Assembly (NCBI GenBank): GCA_033819885.1
Contig: JAQYUZ010000060.1
Coordinates: forward strand, 1-64,000
Length of the DNA: 64,000 nt
Direction: 5' to 3'
Origin: Microbotryomycetes sp. JL201
Taxonomy: Eukaryota > Basidiomycota > Microbotryomycetes
The notes beneath the pieces are model-generated. The model did no database searches. It was not told the origin of the DNA and saw only the letters and a list, made by a program, of their open reading frames with translations. A program made the translations under genes and the position numbers. Positions 36,014 to 47,907 of the stretch are shown piece by piece. Position 1 is the first letter of the stretch; every line of letters starts with the position of its first letter.

Positions 36014-38373
36014 ATGACACACGTCAGACGTCGCTCATCGACCAACGTCAACATGTCGCCTTCATCGTCCCTTGCCGCTGCAGGTCAACAGAACACCACC
36101 ACTCACGAAAAGACCGACGCGAAGATCTCGCATCACTTTCACATTCGACAATCTTCTAGTTGTTCAGTCCCGATCAAATATGTTCATGATGACGATGGTC
36201 ATGATGTTGACGAAAAGATGGAACTATCACCACGGCCCCGGTGGTTGAACACGATGGTCAACCAGCATGAACAAGCGGCGCGACACGACAGGAAGAACAA
36301 GAGGATTTACACCGCCATACTGTTCGTCGCGAGCATTTTGCTCGTGCTTGTCGCGCTGACGAGGACGATCGTCGGATCCGAATCAGTTCATCGGTGGCGG
36401 AGCACGATATCTCTGACTTCTTCACGAGCAACAGATCAGCTCAACATGGACGAAAAAGGAATGACGCTTACGCATCACGAACACGCCTTGACATTGAAAC
36501 AAGCTCACCAATTGTGGGACGGACAGGTGCTGACGACTGTCGATGACGACGGGGCGGAGGCAGCAGACTTTGACGAATCGGACGCGGACGCTCACGCGAC
36601 AACGTCTCTTTCTGGGCAACATGAGTCCATGGCTGACAACATTGGCGACACGAACGCGCGAGGTTGCGGTTTGGCGTCGCGAGAACTAGTCGCAAACGCT
36701 CGCTCGTGGATTGTACGAGGTCAGTTCGGCTCGGCGACCAAGCAGAAATTCTCCCCGCACCGAACTGACGTTCAGATTTCTGGTATACAGAAATTTCTAA
36801 GCGAACGTACCTGATTCAGCTGCGCGATCACGTTCACGTTCCAATCGCCTGCTCGCTCGACGCCGTCTTTGCAGTCCGACTCGTACATGGCCACGCTCCA
36901 AATCCTGACGATTTGGACGCTTACGAGACCATCTTTAGCGTCTCAAGTCAGCCAATTCTCGTTTCTGATCGCTCAGGTTTCACGTTCAACTTGACGGTCG
37001 CAGATCAAGTGTTGCCCGAAGCTCAATACGACGTTCAGGTCGATCTCGAGTTTGGCTCGCTGCCGGGAGCTCGCGACGGTCAAGTGTGTGGATATGATGA
37101 GCTGCAGTGTGACGTGGACCGGGTGGCCGACTCTATCGGAAGAGAGGCGACATTTGTCGGCGCAAGAGTCGAGTTTGAGCATATTGAGCGAGGTCAGGTG
37201 TGGTTAGGTCAACGAAAGACGGAAGACGGCTTGCTCGACAGAATTGAATTGTGTCGAGACTTGAGCGACGTGCAGGGATACTGGACCGGACTCGTGTACA
37301 ACGTTGTTGATCGCAACGGCCGGCCTTGTCGACTTGCAAACCGTCAAGACCCATTCTCTGACGATGACGACGCGAAAAATCCGTCCGGCGAGGACAACAC
37401 AAGCATCTCTTCTCCGCTGTGGTTACACTTTGTTGGGGATTCAAACACTCGCAACGCTTTCACGGCCTTGTTGGACGGCCTTGGACCAGGACCGTACGGC
37501 TCAAATGTCGTGCACGACTCGGCCAAACACAATGGCTCAGTTGCTACAGTCGCCTACAGGTCGTTGTGGCGTCGTCGGCAACGCCTAGATGTCGTTTTGA
37601 CATGGTCGTGGTGGCACCACCAAGCGCTTTCTCCTGACAATGACGACGATGATCGACCTTGGGACGCTGCCGTGCTCGATAACGCCGCTCAACTGTACGA
37701 CCTGACTTTGTCAGACATGACGCTGGCCCGGTTTTGTTCATCAAACAATCTCGAGACCATGCTTGACCCTGTGACGGTCGGGACCGAGTTTGGTTCATCA
37801 ACGTCGTCATCGTCGGACAGCTTGATGGAACTGGCACAGACAAAGACTCCGGATTTTATTTTCGTGTCTCTTGGTAGCCACGCTCCCGAGATAACTTCCT
37901 TTGGGCAATCGTCCAGTTTCGACCTCTTGTTTTCGGACGATTGGTGGCAGCGGGTGCGACAACAAGGTGACAATTCAGATTTGACAGCGACGACGAAATG
38001 GAGGTTCATGTCTGTGTCGGACGTCAATCCAAAATACATTCCGCTGGACCGATGGCCTCGTCAAGATTTGGTGCGTAACAATCCGGTCATTCGAGCCAAG
38101 AACCAGGAATTGAAAACGAGCGTGTCGAAACTCTGGCACAAGATGTATCAGCGACTTGACGTGCGAGTCGTAGACGTTGCAAGTCTTACACACGGCCTTG
38201 GATCGAACGGTGGCGGCGAGAGTCAGTCTGGACATGACGACAGTTCGAGTCAATGGATGAAGGTCAATCACAAGACGGGCAAGGTTGACGCGTTGCACTT
38301 TCGTCACCGTGTGTACCGCGAGTGGAGCAGGTTTGTGTGGACGGATGTGGTCAACACACTTGCATGTCATTGA
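36014..38373 (+). CDS. Type II membrane PC-esterase-like (SGNH) protein
   Basis: Exons 36014-36719 and 36776-38373 give 767 residues. A His/Asp-rich cytosolic N terminus of about 95 residues precedes a single transmembrane span (IYTAILFVASILLVLVAL), so the rest should be lumenal. After an acidic linker comes a domain that starts near DFWYTEISKRTYLIQLRDHV. The esterase core has LHFVGDSNTRNAF, with the GDS nucleophile serine, and near the C terminus KVDALHFRHRVYREW, with a DxxH catalytic pair. This is the layout of PC-esterase/TBL-type enzymes, which move or remove O-acetyl groups on glycans. A Golgi role in glycan acetylation is therefore plausible, but the acceptor is unknown. The single intron has a GTCAGT donor and restores the frame exactly. 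Confidence 0.8.
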
Positions 38374-38509
38374 CGCAATGGCGCGAATACTCTGATATGG
38401 TTCCTACCCTTGTTCGGTTTTCGGTTATTGCTTGTTGATATTATTTTATGCACTTGCATTTTGTTCTAGTGGCGAACTTGCGCTTCAACTATCACTTTGT
38501 GATTTAGTC

Positions 38510-41500
38510 ATGGCGAGCAAGGACGAGCGCCGGCACAGAGATGGCCGGCATTCGCGTGGTGATCAAGAGCAGGACGTTGCGAATGAACGTCGACGTCGGC
38601 GCCATGAGAGTAGCGGCCGGCGCGATGACGACATTGGCGACCGCGACGAGGACAGACACAGGCACGAGCACCGACGGAGAGCCCATGCTCATGTTGACGA
38701 TGATGATGACGATGGTGGCGGCAGGTACAAGTCGTCTTCGAAGCGCCACAAGCAACACAGCCGACAGACCAAAGACGCGGACAAAGACGAGGACGAGTGG
38801 GTCGAAAAGGCCGCGCCTGCCGCCGCTACGTCAGTTGCTGCGACCTTGTTGGCGCAGCAGTCAGAGCGCGCGCCGGTCGACTCGTATGGCACGTTCTCTG
38901 TGGACGATCTGCGGCGCGAGCGCGACGGCAGACTCGCCCGCTTGGATTCTGCCTCGGAATTCACCGATGGGTACGCCAATGAGACGCAAGCAGAATCTAC
39001 AACTCTCGGAGACCTCTTTGGCAACATGGGTCAAGTCAGGCAGAGGCAGCCGAGGCCAGACTCGAAGCCAGACCCGGCAGTCAGTCGACCGATGACATGA
39101 TGATGCATTGTGTCGCGTGTAGCGTGACAGCTGACGGTTCTCTCGCCTCCACACAGGCAACAATGGGCCAGTCCTCACGCGAGCTAAACAAACAGTATTG
39201 GCAAGGTACGCCGGCGACGGCGACGGCAGCCACAACGAGAAACACGACAACAGCCACGGCATCCTCACCCGCACCAGGATCATCAGGATCAGCCTGGCGC
39301 ATGTCGAAATTGAGGAGAACGTACGAAATGGCTCAAGAAGAAGGCAGGCCAGTCGAAGATGTCGCGCTCGAACGGTACGGCTCGCTCGACTTGTTCAGGC
39401 AGGCACAAGACGAAAGACGCATACTGGACGAGAGGCAAGACAACAAGCGACCGCGCAGGCAAGACGGGCTCGGGCCATCGACGCCTGCTCAGGATACAGG
39501 ACGCAGATTCATGTTTACAGATGCGGGCACAGGCGGCGGCGGCGGCGTACCTGGTAGCGCAGACAGCTCTCGGCCGGCCTCGCGAGGCTCATTCAGGCGG
39601 CCAGGTGAACAACAGCCGCCCCCATCGTTACATAGATCCATTTCGAACGCTTCATCGTCAAATGGCGGCGGAGGCACGACCTCGACAGCCGCAGGTGGCA
39701 CGCCGTCGACCAACCAGCACAGCAGACCGCAGACTCCAATCCCAAGCGTGTTTACTCCACCGCCAGTCGCGCCGAAACGGACCCAGTCTGGCTTGTCGAC
39801 ATCAATGGTGCTCGTGCCGGATCCCACTTCGTCGAGCACCTCGAATTCGAAACCTCCTTTGACTCAATCGGAGCTCAATAAACTTCAAGCCAAAGTGTTA
39901 AAAGCCAAACTCATGGGCTTGGATAATGCTACCGAGCTCGAGCAGGAATACGAACGCGAGCGAAAGCGCAGGGATGAAGCTGGACCGGAAGTATTGGAAG
40001 CCAATGTTGACGGCGACGGTGGACACGTCAGAGTGCTGCCGACCTTGGACGGCAGAGGAAGGCTGTACGATGTCGGGACGGGCAAGGACGACTCGTCCGC
40101 GGCGGAAGACAAGACGCAATCGGGCCGCCGAAAAAAGAAGGAACCTGTGCGTGCTCATCTCCCAGCTTGGTCGCATTCACTCCTGATGATTACGCTTCTG
40201 AACCAGTTTTTCGAGTCACGCGACCGCAAGACGGGCGAAGTCTTGCGCCACAACGCCGACGACGACCAAATTTCTCTGTCCGAGCTTGTCCGTCAAGAAA
40301 AGTTTTCTGCTGGCGCGTCAGACCAGAAGAATATGGATTACGAAATGGCAAACAGGATCGCGACGGACGCGAGATTTGACAATGATCTGGACTATATCGA
40401 TGAAAACGCAGAGAGATTGGCCAGGAGAAAGATGAAGAGTGATGTTATGAAGAAGGCGTTTGCTATTCAGGGTGAGTTTGCTTATTAGCGGTGGCGCAAA
40501 TTGTGCGCGAGCGCCAGACTGACCATTGCAACAACAGACTATGCAAAGACGAAGAAAGCTCTTGACAAGTGAGTTTGCGGCTTCATTTCAGGGACGTTTT
40601 CGTCACGATATCTGATTATCGTTTCTATTGTTGTTCAGCTGCAATATGTGCACCGGGGACGAGGGCCAGCCTCCTCGATCAGCCGTCGTAGCCATGGGCA
40701 CACGAGCGTATTTAGGCTTGCTCGAAAACGAGGAGCTCGTGCCAGGACACTGTCGCATCGTGCCTATCCAGCACCATTTCACATCGCTTGATGCAGACGA
40801 CGATACTTGGGATGAAATCAAGGTGAGCAGTCAACTCAATCTCTGTTCGCCTTGTGCTCGTTCCTAAAATTGACGCTCTGGCTTGTTGCCATGTTTCAGA
40901 ACTTTATGAAGACGCTGATGCAGATGAACGCTTCGGAGCATGACAAGGGTGTCATCTTTTTCGAATCGTGCATCAATCTCAAACATCAACGGCACACGTC
41001 TATCGAGTGCATTCCCGTGCCGTTTGACTTGTTTGACGAATTGCCGAGTTACTTCAAGGCGAGTCTATTGACAAACAGGCGCGGTCTGTGCGCCCTTACT
41101 GACATGATGCTCCCGGATACTGCGTCGCAGGAAGCTATTGATACGTCAGAGCAAGAATGGTCTCAACACAAGAAGCGGATCGACTTTCGTTCAGACAGAC
41201 CTTTTCGTCGATCTATGGTACCCAACTTGCCATACTTTATGGTTCAATTTGACTACAAAGGTGAAAAAGGATTCGGTCATGTCATTGAAGGCGTCGACGA
41301 CGCACCTGAACACGACCATGACGGACAAGAGCTGCGAGGTGAATTGGGTGAACAAGGAAGTGGACAATTCCCGAAATGGTTCGCGCAAGAGATTGTTGGC
41401 AACTTGATGGACTTGGAACCGAGAAAATGGAGGAAACCAAAGAGGGTCGATTTCAGGCACAACAAAGAAAGGGTTGACAAGTTTCGAAAAGTGTACAACA

Positions 41501-41532
41501 AGTATGATTGGACGACAATGATTGGAAAGTAG
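38510..41532 (+). CDS. CWF19: Splicing factor CWF19 (CwfJ domain)
   Basis: CWF19 acts late in the spliceosome, during intron-lariat turnover. Exons 38510-39079, 39157-40471, 40538-40568, 40639-40822 and 40900-41532 give 910 residues. A second reading removes a further 60-nt GTGCGT-CAG intron at 40147-40206, which has no stop and keeps frame; this is likely real because it removes an odd hydrophobic patch and leaves 890 residues. The N-terminal 190 residues are Arg/Asp/His rich. The middle has ELNKQYW and QSELNKLQAKVLKAKLMG. The C-terminal CwfJ pair begins CNMCTGDEG, then VVAMGTRAYLGLL, GHCRIVPIQHH, FFESCINLKHQRHTSIEC and YFMVQFDYKGEKGFGHVIEG. The last residues are basic. Identity is firm. Confidence 0.94.
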
Positions 41533-41662
41533 TCTTGTAACATGTGTCCAGTTCCTCTTTGTTTCTTTTGTTGGATTCATCGAATGATTCTGTTTGAGCG
41601 CAAGTTTTCCACGAGATTTGGGTCGTCCTTGTCGCAAGCAAATCGTCATTAGCATGATCATC

Positions 41663-42384
41663 TCACTGTTGCTTCGCGTTGGTCAAGCGCACCCTGTACT
41701 TTCCGACCCAACCCTCAAACCCGTCTCTGAGCACGAGTACGTTCTGCCTCTTCAGGTCGACAATTGTCGATCGGCCGTCTGATTTTTCAAATGGGTTTGG
41801 AGCAAACGACTTGGCTTGGTCGGCCGTTGGCAAATCGTTCGAGATTCCTTTGGACCGCTCGAGCGCCTCGGCGTCTGTGTGGATTATTAAACGATGGGCA
41901 AAAGTATACGTCAGACAAGGCGTGGCCGGTAAGGACTGGTACTTTTTTTTTTTTTTTGCTCACATCGCCTTGCAGCCTTTGGACCTCGAACCTCTTTATA
42001 GCAGAACCGACCAGATGATTTAGCGAGACCCATCTTTGATTTCTCTCGAGTGAGACTCACGACTGAGTGCGCAATGAAAAATGACATTCTCAACTTTCAG
42101 GGATTAAAAGGTGTCAGTGTCGAGCCGATTGAAACCTAAAAGAGATGGCCAAAACACCCCAGAGCACAAACGGCCTCACCTCCATCCAATCGTTTGACCA
42201 AGTCGTCAGCAGATTGTTCAGTCCAAGTCTCTGAAGGAACGTTCGTCGCCCCTTTGATGTTGCCCCCCGTAAAATCTTCGTCTCTTACATCGACGATGCA
42301 GTACTTTTGTTGCGCGTCACTCGACGACGAGGATTCCATCAATTGGCGCAGCTCAGTGTGATCAATGTACGAGATGCTCGCCAT
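41663..42384 (-). CDS. Rhodanese-fold tyrosine phosphatase (Ych1/Cdc25-like)
   Basis: A small Cdc25/Acr2-type phosphatase or arsenate reductase of 159 residues. Exons are 42180-42384, 42061-42093, 41964-41993 and 41663-41874; two of them are only 33 and 30 nt. The N terminus carries CIVDVRDEDFTGGNIKGA, the rhodanese opening. The catalytic loop, rebuilt over three exons, is FHCALSQVRGPKAARRY, with the Cys-X5-Arg signature. The C-terminal exon ends VLVLRDGFEGWVGKY, a strong match to the family. The intron at 41875-41963 has a run of 15 A directly after its GTGAGC donor on the coding strand. A first-exon read-through would end after CALGCFGHLF and lose the active site, so splicing is essential. 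Substrate, phosphotyrosine or arsenate, is not settled. Confidence 0.9.
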
Positions 42385-42949
42385 GTTGGGGAAAGGACCT
42401 GGACTGCTGATCGTTCCAAATGCCGGTGCAAAGGGGACCGAGGGCAGTAGGACGGTCGTGCGTTCGTCGGGGACGAGAAGGAGATTGAAAGCGAAAGGCG
42501 GGCTCTGCCAAGCACGTGCTTCCGATCATCCCATGGTCGAACGACAGACTGAACAAGTTTGATTGCAAGCAAACGATCAAAGGCTCTCTTTGGTGCACTA
42601 TTGCACCAATCGCTGCTCATGTAGAGTGTGCCGCTTCGTGCAGCGCGTGTTTTGATACTCGAAGCTACGCCTCCGTCGAAGCAGCTGTTCTGGAAACACT
42701 AGTCCCCGTCGTGCAGAGTCAGTGGTGCACCTGTTGTGTCACGTGACCGGCAGCTCTCGGGACTTTGGACGGAGTTGAACGAGCCGCCAACTGAGTGTAT
42801 ACTTTTGAAAATGCCCCGCATTGGCACGGAAGATCAAACTGGAAGGCTCGTCGAGCCTTGAGGCAAGTTGTGCATTACCGGGGCCCCCTTTGCTTTCAGC
42901 CGCTCCCCACAGACGATTGCATCGAGTTGCCTAGGATTGCGCATCGGAA
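42385..42949. other. Divergent upstream region
   Basis: About 565 bp between the phosphatase start and the nitronate monooxygenase start. No other gene is supported; promoters of both genes should lie here. Confidence 0.4.
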
Positions 42950-44284
42950 ATGCCGCTGACGACAAGGTTGACCGAAATATTCGAGTGTCGGGTACCGTTG
43001 ATTAGTGCTCCGATGGCTGGCGCAGCTGGCGGAGTGCTTGCAGCCAACGTCACTCGCGCTGGCGCATTTGGCTTTATCGCAGCCGTCAGTTCGTTCATCC
43101 CGCTTATTTGGTGGCTGTGCATTGACAAACACTCTCGTGCCAGGGACACACGCCGATCAGTCATTTGAAAGCTCAAGTCGGGTTGGCTCGCCAGACACTG
43201 GGTCTCGGACCGACAGAGCCACTGCCGTCAGTTTTAGTAATATCAACGTGCTCGTGCCATATTTTGACGTTCGCAGCCTTTGTCGACCAGCCTTGGTATC
43301 GGCTTGCTGTTCTGGCGATTAGAATCAACCCATGGCGACCCTTCGACCGCGGACGAGTTTTTGCAGTACATCGTCAATGAATGTCAGCCCAAGGCGATCT
43401 GGTTGTCGTTTGGGCAAGATTTGAAACGCTGGGTAGAAAAAATTATCGCATTGGATGACAAGAGGTTGGGCGAGAGCGGCAGCAAACAAACGACGGCGAG
43501 AAGATTAAAAGTGCTCGTCGGAGTATACACGACACAACAAGCCGTCGAAGTAAGCCAATGGGGTACTGTCGACATTATAGAGATTCAAGGTGAGCGGCAC
43601 TATCAAAAAAGTGAACCGTCACGATCCTTCTCAGCTCGCCCTATCTACAGGCACAGAGTCAGGCGGACACGGGCCGTCGTATCAAGTCGGCTTGCCCACC
43701 ATTTCAGCCGTCCCTGTTCTCGCAAAAGCGTTCTCCAACCTCGACCGCCGCCCGTTACTCGTCGCAGCCGGCGGTCTCGCGTCAGGCCAGCATTTGTTGA
43801 CGGCATTGGCTCTGGGCGCAGACGGTGCCGTGTTTGGAACATTGTTTCTAGCGACACCAGAAGCATTGTACAATGACGAACAAAAGCAACTCGTGAAGGA
43901 TTCGAAAGGTGAAGACACGGTCAGGACAATGGCGTTTGACCATGCAAGAGGAACCTTGGGCTGGGGTGACGGCGTTGATGGTCGTGGGTTGAGAAACGAC
44001 ACTTCAGACGAGGCGAATGACGTTTGCGGCAGTGAACAAGGCCGGAAACGTTATGACGATGCCGTCAAGCAGGGTGACGTTAAACGCATTGTCACTTGGA
44101 GTGGCGAGTCACTGGAGAGGCACGTTCCGCCTCTCATCGTGTTGCTGACCCATGCATTCATTTCCACGCTGCAGGCACGTCCGTCGGCCTCGTGGACAAG
44201 ATTCAGCCGGCTGCAGACTGGGTGCTCGAGATTGAAAGGGATGCGATGTCAACTCTCGAGAGATTGAACAGCCTGCGCTGCTGA
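42950..44284 (+). CDS. Nitronate monooxygenase (2-nitropropane dioxygenase family)
   Basis: An FMN enzyme that oxidises alkyl nitronates such as propionate-3-nitronate. Exons 42950-43084, 43144-43230, 43277-43589, 43651-44103 and 44175-44284 give 365 residues. The N terminus has VPLISAPMAGAAGGVLAANV, the family opening. LSTSLGIGLLFWRL forms at the third exon. The FMN and catalytic region is GTESGGHGPSY, made by the third junction. Further core motifs are VPVLAKAF, VAAGGLASGQHLLTALALGA and GAVFGTLFLATPE. The fourth intron reads G then GCGAGT at its donor; this GC-AG form gives WSGTSVGLVDKI, the more conserved version, while a GT donor two codons earlier would give WSTSVGLV. The gene converges with the lyase-like gene, 39 bp apart. 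Confidence 0.92.
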
Positions 44285-44323
44285 CTCACGCGGTCCGCTG
44301 GCATCCAATGTTTGATCTGGTCA

Positions 44324-45208
44324 TCATCTCTTGAAGAAATCAAAATCTCCAACACATGCCGACAGCGGTCCGGAATTGTGAGCTCTGTACAATCCCGTTT
44401 TCAAGCTTGCGAGGCTCGGCACGTGTACGTTATCAGCCTTGAAGTGTAATAATGTCTCGCTAGCCTCGTTTTCCGTTGTTGGTACAGCTGTAACCGAGTC
44501 TGATAGTGTACGCGAACCTGATGAGCTCGGGATGCGATCGAATCTCATGCCGAACGCACAATCTAGGGAACCTCTCGGCCCATAAGTGACGACGAACCGA
44601 TGAAAAGTCGTTCTGCCAGCAAAGCGTTCAATGCTTATCGAATGCGGTTGCTCGGGTTCTCGCGCTGCAAAGTCCGACCCAGCTTGAGACTGTTGGTTTA
44701 CGATTCTTGCATTCACGAGTGTGCTCGACACTCGAACAGTGTTTTTGACCAACGAAAGCGCCACAACAAACCCACCCTGCTCTCTCGAAAGCAATTGCAT
44801 CAGATGCAAGAACTTTGGACTCCGATTTGTAGACATTGACGGCAAATAGTATCTCCATTTGTACACGACCGTTTCACCAGATTGAGAAGGTGGCCAAGAC
44901 AAGAATTCGGTTCGTTGACGGCCTTTGGCGTCGACGTGCGTGCCGGAAGGACCGAGATTGATTGTGTAACAGTATTTGAGAACCGAAGCTCGTTCACTCG
45001 ATTCGAGACTGGTTCATGGCAAGCCGTACAGGGACTGAGCTCGGGCCTCTCTTGAGTCGAAGAATGCGCACGCGTGGACTGACCAGCATCCCGTTACGAG
45101 CGGTCCGCTTGCTTGCCATTTGATTTGGAGCTGAGTACATGCATCCAATTGGCCCGACCTCGGTGCTGAGCCGTCGTTTAGTACAGACGATGGCGCAGGC
45201 GAGGACAT
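44324..45208 (-). CDS. Concanavalin-fold polysaccharide-lyase-like protein
   Basis: Exons 45084-45208 and 44324-45008, with a 75-nt intron, give 269 residues. Recognised segments are CTQLQIKWQA, INLGPSGTHVDAKGRQRTEF, SGETVVYKWRYYLPS, FLHLMQLLSREQGGFVVAL, FHRFVVTYGPRGSLDCAF and a C-terminal LKTGLYR then VGDFDFFKR. This order fits the beta-jelly-roll proteins related to PL14/PL20 lyases and concanavalin-like glucanases found in many fungi. The function is therefore likely to be carbohydrate binding or cleavage outside the cell, but no catalytic residues can be named. The ATG at 45208 yields no signal peptide, so an upstream exon may be missing. Gene model moderate, function weak. Confidence 0.55.
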
Positions 45209-45567
45209 GACAAGCACAGGAAATGGACGCGTCAGGAGCACGCGGCAGTGTCTGAACCGACAAGGCGAGGTAGCTGTGTTCTGCGCTGGGCGTACGAAAG
45301 GCGGACGCGTCAAGTTCTTCTCCGGCGAGGCGCGTAAAGGGAAAATGTGGCCCGAGCTCAACCATCTGCGAAGCATTACATTTCGCAGCTTTCAAGGCTG
45401 CGGTTACTCTCGTTGCTGTTGTATCGCTCACGCGAATTGCTATAGACGCACCGTCGATTCGCCAAAAATGGCCAGGAGCGAATGGCGCGCAAAGTCCGCG
45501 GGTCGACCTAGAATTATGTCTGAGACTGCTCCTTTACTCGGTTCGCATAGCACATTGGCTTCAAGGA

Positions 45568-46275
45568 ATGACTCGCCGTCAGCGCAGCGCACCAAGAACT
45601 CCTTCGCGGTCTGGACGAGCATTCGACCTTGCATCTCGCGACAGCTCGCCGTCGCCACCGCCACCGGCATCTCGAGCAACATCCGCTCCGCCGGCTTACT
45701 CTGACTCAGAGTCCGACAAGGGCTCATCTTGGTCTACAGAAGGCCATGAAGGTTCAGACTCTGATGGGCGACCTAACGACGAAGAAAAACTTGTCGGAGG
45801 CAGTCGACGCGGCGCTGCTCCGTCGTCTGTTGAGCGTTCAAACAAGACGCAAACCAAGCCGAGACAGGTGACTAGCGCGCTTCGTTGCGACGGGAAGCCG
45901 CTTACTCAACCTCCATATATTGAACAGTCCGCCTCTGCTCGCTCAAAGCCTCGTCCTATTGCAACTCCCAAAGCTCGCTGGTGCACGCCCAAAATTGCCA
46001 TATTGTCAGCAGTCACGGCACTTGTCATTATCGCCATGTGCGTACTTGCTGGATATCTCATCAACGACGAAATGAAAGACGTGGATCCGAAAGCATTGAA
46101 CGAGACTTTGAGCTCGCTCGACGCGTCGACGCGATTGACGGCGATGAGGGGAGTGCAGACAGAAGGGATCAGCACTGTTGTAGACGCGATCGGAGCGGCG
46201 ACTCTGACGACACAAGCCCATGCGACCGGTGTGGTTGCTACGGCGAGCGCGCCAATGACTTTTGTGGATGCTTAG
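45568..46275 (+). CDS. Small single-span membrane protein, unrecognised
   Basis: A single-exon frame of 235 codons. The first 145 residues are rich in Ser, Pro, Arg and acidic residues and look disordered. One clear transmembrane helix follows (IAILSAVTALVIIAMCVLAGYLI), then a 70-residue Ala/Thr-rich tail with a possible N-glycosylation site in LNETL. No family is recognised. An ATG upstream in another frame opens MSETAPLLGSHSTL, which resembles a dileucine-type vacuolar sorting N terminus, but no intron of normal size connects it to this frame. The type II orientation (N terminus inside) is inferred from the basic residues before the helix. Confidence 0.5.
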   Translation: MTRRQRSAPRTPSRSGRAFDLASRDSSPSPPPPASRATSAPPAYSDSESDKGSSWSTEGHEGSDSDGRPNDEEKLVGGSRRGAAPSSVERSNKTQTKPRQVTSALRCDGKPLTQPPYIEQSASARSKPRPIATPKARWCTPKIAILSAVTALVIIAMCVLAGYLINDEMKDVDPKALNETLSSLDASTRLTAMRGVQTEGISTVVDAIGAATLTTQAHATGVVATASAPMTFVDA

Positions 46276-47124
46276 CCAGTAATCAGTTCTTCAGAATTGC
46301 ATGTTTGAATGACAGGCATTCCAATGGGGCCTGAAGGCAGTGAGAACCTAGCGAAGCGCCGAATTCAACTTGATATCACGTGACTCGGCGGATGCAAGTA
46401 GGCTGAGGCTGTAGGAACGATTGTTTACGGAAGTTGCTGGGAGTAGACTTTATCCTATCATACATGAACTCCAACTTCGCCGTTGCCGATAGCACGATGG
46501 CGATTTCATTACAAGCGCGCGAAACATCGAGTCCGAGTGCTGCGGGCACCGCGACCGGGTGGCGGATGCGAATTCGCTGCAGATTACCAGGATGGTCGGC
46601 ACAGCCGTCGCTCGAGTCACATGTCATGTACCTGATGCGCTGTCGTTGACTTTGTCGCGCGGCTGTATAAACACGTGTGACCGCTTCCGAGGCTTGGCCG
46701 GGCGCTTGCCTCGAGCTCGCAACGGTCGGGAAACGAGTTTCCCCGATCGTTCGGGTTTGCGATTGGAGAGGCTCGGTTTCTTTTTGCTTCTAACAGATAC
46801 GACGCAGAATTTCTTTTCTGTCTGTCTCGCTTCCGCACATACTAGGTCTGTGGCAAAAACTGCTCGACGACACGAGAAATACGACGCAATCGCTTCCTCC
46901 GGCCCGGCGCACGCCACCGAGCGAAAAAAAAAAAAAAAAGAGGAAAACCCCCGAGTACGGTACCAGGTGAATAACGACTGGTCCACCAAAGCAAAGCGCG
47001 CGCCCACACTGATGTACATCGATCCGTATTAGGCGCATCGTCTGAATCTATTCCAATCCCGACTTCGGTGTTCGCGCTTTCGGATCGTCGTCAGCGAGAG
47101 CCGAACTTTTTGAGTCTTCGAATC
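46276..47124. other. Intergenic interval with an A16 tract
   Basis: About 850 bp. A TATA-like TGTATAAACACG lies near 46660. A run of 16 A at 46924-46939 is followed by GAGGAAAA, like the A13 tract at 7031. A plus-strand frame from 46559 to 47032 runs through the A tract and its Phe-rich antisense shadow; neither looks like a real protein. Confidence 0.4.
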
Positions 47125-47777
47125 ATGTACACAAGCAATGGCAAGTGAATTCGTTCTGTTCCTGCCCTCCATTTGGCGTTATGCTCAACATCTACGCATT
47201 TCTCCGAATAGCCGTCGCTTCTTCGTCTTCGTCGTGCGCGCAGCGATCGCCGTCCGTGCCACCTTGCATTTGCTCGCGTTCGAGTCATACCGAACCTGCG
47301 TCGACTCGGTCGACCAATCCCTTTGTCGAATTGATCGCCGACGAGGACGAGTATGCAGGACGAGAGTTTACTCGGACAGGCACTGCTTTGCCAGCTTACT
47401 GTTCACGAGAAGTCGCACCACCAACGTGGACACCACCTAGTTCTGCAAGTTCTTCAATGGCAGATTTGACAAACAGTCTACATGATCAAACAAGTAGAGG
47501 ATCATGGCAAACAAGTGGTGGAAACATTCAGCAGTCGTCTTCCTCTCATCACGCTTCGTCCTCTATTCGTCCTTCGTCCGTCAGCGACCGTTCTACAAAC
47601 CGGTCGACTCGATCGTCGTCTTTATCCTCGAAAAAGATTAGCGTCAGACGGTTCCTCAGCGCATTCGACGCCAAAGCTGAACGAGCGAGACGAGAGGAGC
47701 GTCAACGGCTGCAGGCTCAGAACGGAGGGGGTAACAGAGTCGGAAACATCATGTGGGACATGAGTAACGGGTGGTAA
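47125..47777 (+). CDS. Ser-rich small protein, unrecognised
   Basis: The model has exons 47125-47140 and 47212-47777 and 193 residues. The first exon is 16 nt (MYTSN plus one base). The intron donor is GCAAGT, a GC-AG intron, and the join gives AVASSSSSCAQRS. The body is Ser/Thr rich and disordered. The only distinct parts are an acidic segment FVELIADEDEYAGREF and a basic C-terminal helix, ISVRRFLSAFDAKAERARRE, followed by an unusual end NIMWDMSNGW. No known domain is seen. The long frame ending at 47777 is supported by its length and composition; the 5' exon is less certain because no ATG exists in the main frame near its start. Confidence 0.45.
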
Positions 47778-47907
47778 TACAACCGAGTCATTCTTCTATG
47801 CATGAAAAGATCTTGTTGAACAACACGAGACTGAGCCGAGAGCTGAGCATACACCGGAGAATACCGTCTAGGCAAACACTGAAAGAAAGACCAACCACAA
47901 CGGCGCA

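Noticed and set aside
45469-45704. An alternative start MSETAPLLGSHSTL for the small membrane protein
   Set aside because: It looks like a sorting-signal N terminus, but it is in another frame and no intron of usual size joins it to the membrane-span frame.
46559-47032. A 157-codon plus-strand frame
   Set aside because: It runs through the A16 tract, has mixed composition, no family motif, and its upstream part contains a TATA-like promoter element.
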